In this document: in pieces, positions 5,087 to 7,651 of the stretch
Layout of the letters: the number at the start of each line of letters is the position of its first letter
Numbering within the stretch: the first letter of the stretch is position 1
Assembly: GCA_937895315.1 (NCBI GenBank)
Contig: CALAWM010000137.1
Location: forward strand, 1 to 7,651
From: an uncultured Caryophanales bacterium
Lineage (GTDB): Bacteria > Bacillota_I > Bacilli_A > RFN20 > CAG-826
DNA length: 7,651 bases
Reading direction: 5' to 3'
Position numbers and translations under genes: made by a program
The notes under the pieces: generated by a model
What the model was told of the DNA's origin: nothing
Database searches by the model: none
Seen by the model: only the letters and a program-made list of their open reading frames with translations

Positions 5087-5970
5087 GCACTAGCCGCTTC
5101 AACGAACGGAATTGTATTTAATTGTTGGAATAATTCCGGAAGCGCATCACTTAAGTTTATAGTGGTGGCGCCATCTTTAAAGGCGCTAAACATGTTGAGA
5201 CTACCGGCAACATTCCCTAAATTAACAATTTTTAAGAGAATACTTCGTTCAGTAGTAAATAATTCTAAGAAGCCAATTACTTCAGGATTTAAGAATTTAT
5301 ACATTAATGTATCTTCAGCAATGGCGGCTTTAAAGGCGGTCATTGGCGGCACTAATGTTGCCATCGGTATCGCAAAGATCATAACGGCAATAAGCGTTAA
5401 ACCAATGCTAATCGCAAAGCGGGCGGGAATAAGTTTTAAATCTTTGACTTTCTTTGGAAGTAATAAGTTGAACAATGGGAAAGTAATACCCGAGATAATG
5501 GGGGTAATAATGCCAATCGCCATTATGCCAAACCAAATGGTGAGGTTTTTAAGGACGACTTCGGTGAGGGCTAAAGCATAAGTATCACTGTAGCCAGCCT
5601 GGATACTGACACCGTTTATAACTTGGGCTAAGTTTGTCCATTCAACGGCAGTTCCACCAGCCGTACCTTTAATCGAAACCGGTAATTGACCCACGGTCGG
5701 CGCAAACATCCCGACAAAACTAAATAAAATAATGACGAGAATAATAAAGATAATGCCTCGCCACACCACTTTCCAGAAACTTTTGAAAATACTTCGAATG
5801 ATGGCGGCGAAAAAAGCGGCCGCAATAAAGGCATCAACGAGGAAGGTTAATTGATTTAAAATGCCAAAAATAACGCCAACGAAATCAAAACCCTCGAGGG
5901 CAGCACCGATTCCGCCTTCGCTGACTAGCATGGGAATTAATTGAAGATAAGACAATAAATTCATAAGCAT
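5083..5970 (-). CDS. Uncharacterised multi-spanning membrane protein
   Basis: I do not recognise this 295-residue protein. Hydrophobic segments that could span the membrane are at about 40-60 (QLTFLVDAFIAAAFFAAIIRS), 70-91, 143-170 and 184-209. A basic stretch (RSIFKSFWKVVWR, 59-71) separates the first two and PKKVKDLK (172-179) follows the third, so these loops are probably cytosolic. Between the second and third spans is a Gly/Thr-rich loop (about 90-140), likely outside. The region after 210 is amphipathic, ends in FVEAASA and has no obvious domain. The first spans vaguely recall CvpA-type proteins, but that is not enough for a name. The start is set by AGAGG 7 nt before the ATG; a second ATG two codons later is less well placed. 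It has its own promoter after the enolase terminator. Function is unknown. Confidence 0.8.
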   Translation of the reverse strand: MLMNLLSYLQLIPMLVSEGGIGAALEGFDFVGVIFGILNQLTFLVDAFIAAAFFAAIIRSIFKSFWKVVWRGIIFIILVIILFSFVGMFAPTVGQLPVSIKGTAGGTAVEWTNLAQVINGVSIQAGYSDTYALALTEVVLKNLTIWFGIMAIGIITPIISGITFPLFNLLLPKKVKDLKLIPARFAISIGLTLIAVMIFAIPMATLVPPMTAFKAAIAEDTLMYKFLNPEVIGFLELFTTERSILLKIVNLGNVAGSLNMFSAFKDGATTINLSDALPELFQQLNTIPFVEAASA

Positions 5971-5977
5971 TTTCTAA

Positions 5978-5993
5978 CCTCTATTCAATTATA
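5978..5993 (-). promoter_or_regulatory. Promoter -10 and Shine-Dalgarno of membrane protein gene
   Basis: On the - strand TATAAT (5988-5993) is followed by the Shine-Dalgarno AGAGG (5978-5982), 7 nt before the ATG. Predicted transcription starts near 5981, inside the Shine-Dalgarno, so the leader would be about 11 nt. The -35 is weak. The promoter lies downstream of the enolase terminator, making this gene a separate unit. Confidence 0.55.
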
Positions 5994-6030
5994 CATTTAT
6001 ATTTATAAAAGACTAACCAAATTTGCCTAT

Positions 6031-6056
6031 AAAAAAAGAGGGGGATGCCCTCTTTT
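6031..6056 (-). terminator. Intrinsic terminator of eno
   Basis: On the - strand AAAAGAGGG (complement of 6048-6056) pairs with CCCTCTTTT (complement of 6034-6042) as a 9-bp stem with a 5-nt loop, and the T run continues to 6031, giving a seven-T tract. It lies about 22 nt after the eno stop codon. It separates eno from the membrane protein gene downstream. Confidence 0.92.
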
Positions 6057-6077
6057 CTATATATTAATGAAATGAAA

Positions 6078-7376
<1,299 letters not shown>

Positions 7377-7380
7377 TCAT

Positions 7381-7409
7381 CCTCCTCTTGTATAGCCACA
7401 TATATTATA
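7381..7409 (-). promoter_or_regulatory. Promoter -10 and Shine-Dalgarno of eno
   Basis: On the - strand TATAAT (7404-7409) is perfect to consensus, and GAGGAGG (7381-7387) is the Shine-Dalgarno. Predicted transcription starts near 7397, giving a leader of about 24 nt, longer than for the other genes here. The -35 position (about 7427-7432) is poor and is covered by the inverted repeat at 7420-7437. Confidence 0.65.
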
Positions 7410-7419
7410 AACGTTTTCC

Positions 7420-7437
7420 TATTACTTTGTAGTAATA
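7420..7437. promoter_or_regulatory. Inverted repeat TATTACT-N4-AGTAATA over the eno -35 region
   Basis: Perfect 7-bp arms (7420-7426 and 7431-7437) flank the 4-nt spacer TTGT. The repeat covers the expected -35 position of eno, so a bound protein could repress or activate that promoter. No regulator is encoded next to it. There is no T run suited to a terminator, which favours an operator or no function. Confidence 0.4.
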
Positions 7438-7507
7438 AAGCAATTAAAAGTATGTTATTCGTGATTTTTTTACCGAAAATGTTTATATATTAAAAATCGT
7501 TAATTTT

Positions 7508-7529
7508 TGCTATACTTTTGTGTATGAGG
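7508..7529 (+). promoter_or_regulatory. Extended -10 promoter and Shine-Dalgarno of second Nudix gene
   Basis: TGC TATACT (7508-7516) is an extended -10 with one mismatch. GAGG (7526-7529) lies 8 nt before the ATG at 7538. Transcription is predicted at about 7523-7524, so the leader is about 14 nt and starts just before the Shine-Dalgarno. The -35 is weak. Confidence 0.6.
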
Positions 7530-7537
7530 ATTTGGTT

Positions 7538-7651
7538 ATGGATGCAAAAGTAGTTAAAAATGTTGTAGCCGGTTTAATCTTTTATAAAGGGAAACTATTT
7601 GCTGCGGCCCGTAATGAATTAGATGATCGTTACGGTAAGTATGAATTTCCC
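7538..7651 (+). CDS. Nudix hydrolase, MutT-like, N-terminal part (3' end outside window)
   Basis: The first 38 codons read MDAKVVKNVVAGLIF, then YKGKLFAAARNELDD and RYGKYEFP. This is the typical start of MutT/8-oxo-dGTP diphosphatase proteins: a V-x-G-L-I-F strand, a short turn, the F-A-A-x-R strand, and a segment leading to EFPGG just before the Nudix box. Where most relatives have WEFPGG this one has Y35 in place of Trp. The Nudix box itself lies beyond the window, so activity cannot be judged. The likely job is removal of damaged nucleoside triphosphates, as for MutT. The start is supported by GAGG 8 nt upstream and by the extended -10 promoter. The gene is divergent from eno, with a 164-nt region between the start codons holding both promoters. 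An ATG 14 nt upstream is out of frame and is not its start. Confidence 0.85.
   Translation, partial: MDAKVVKNVVAGLIFYKGKLFAAARNELDDRYGKYEFP

Noticed and set aside
5162..5581. Plus-strand open frame of 139 codons inside the membrane protein gene
   Set aside because: Its length is notable, but it is antisense to a gene with its own promoter, Shine-Dalgarno and coherent membrane pattern, and it has no family features.
5628..5837. Minus-strand alternative frame of 69 codons in the membrane protein gene
   Set aside because: Overlaps the supported frame on the same strand; the composition is Ser/Leu/Arg-rich shadow sequence.

Overview
The window looks like chromosomal DNA from an AT-rich member of the Bacillota, most probably a Bacilli lineage near the Mollicutes/Erysipelotrichales side. 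The support is the low GC, the streptococcal-type Ugd (FGYGGYCLPKD) and MutX-like Nudix protein, and a glycolipid-type GT4 enzyme coupled to a PlsC-like acyltransferase. The standard code seems to be used: tryptophans are TGG and no gene needs TGA read-through. Every complete gene ends in TAA except the GNAT gene (TAG). The lineage is an inference from protein resemblance and composition only.

Layout, left to right. (1) 2-445 is the 3' end of a glycoside hydrolase family 2 gene. (2) 446-711 is a gene-poor gap with a possible gene remnant, a long hairpin and two operator-like inverted repeats. (3) 712-1341 holds a small XRE regulator (+) and a small GNAT acetyltransferase (-), convergent and sharing one terminator. 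(4) 1456-3403 is a two-gene + strand operon: a GT4 glycosyltransferase and an overlapping PlsC-like acyltransferase. (5) 3400-4599 (-) is UDP-glucose 6-dehydrogenase. (6) 4697-5086 (+) is a Nudix hydrolase. (7) 5083-5970 (-) is an unrecognised multi-spanning membrane protein. (8) 6078-7373 (-) is enolase with a clear terminator. (9) 7538 to the end (+) is the start of a second Nudix hydrolase.

How the genes may work together: the GT4 enzyme and the acyltransferase look like a membrane glycolipid unit, and Ugd next door would make UDP-glucuronate, a possible sugar donor for it or for another surface polymer. Enolase and the two Nudix enzymes are core metabolism and nucleotide sanitation. The gene order is compact and alternates strand: two convergent pairs end on the same TTAA, and most promoters sit so close to the start codons that the predicted mRNAs are leaderless or have leaders of only about 10-20 nt.

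I do not see a mobile element, CRISPR array, tRNA, rRNA or recognisable riboswitch. Nothing here is an obvious new multi-gene system. The most unusual signals are the promoter/start-codon architecture, the 11-bp inverted repeat between the GNAT and GT4 genes, and the shared-stop convergent gene ends.
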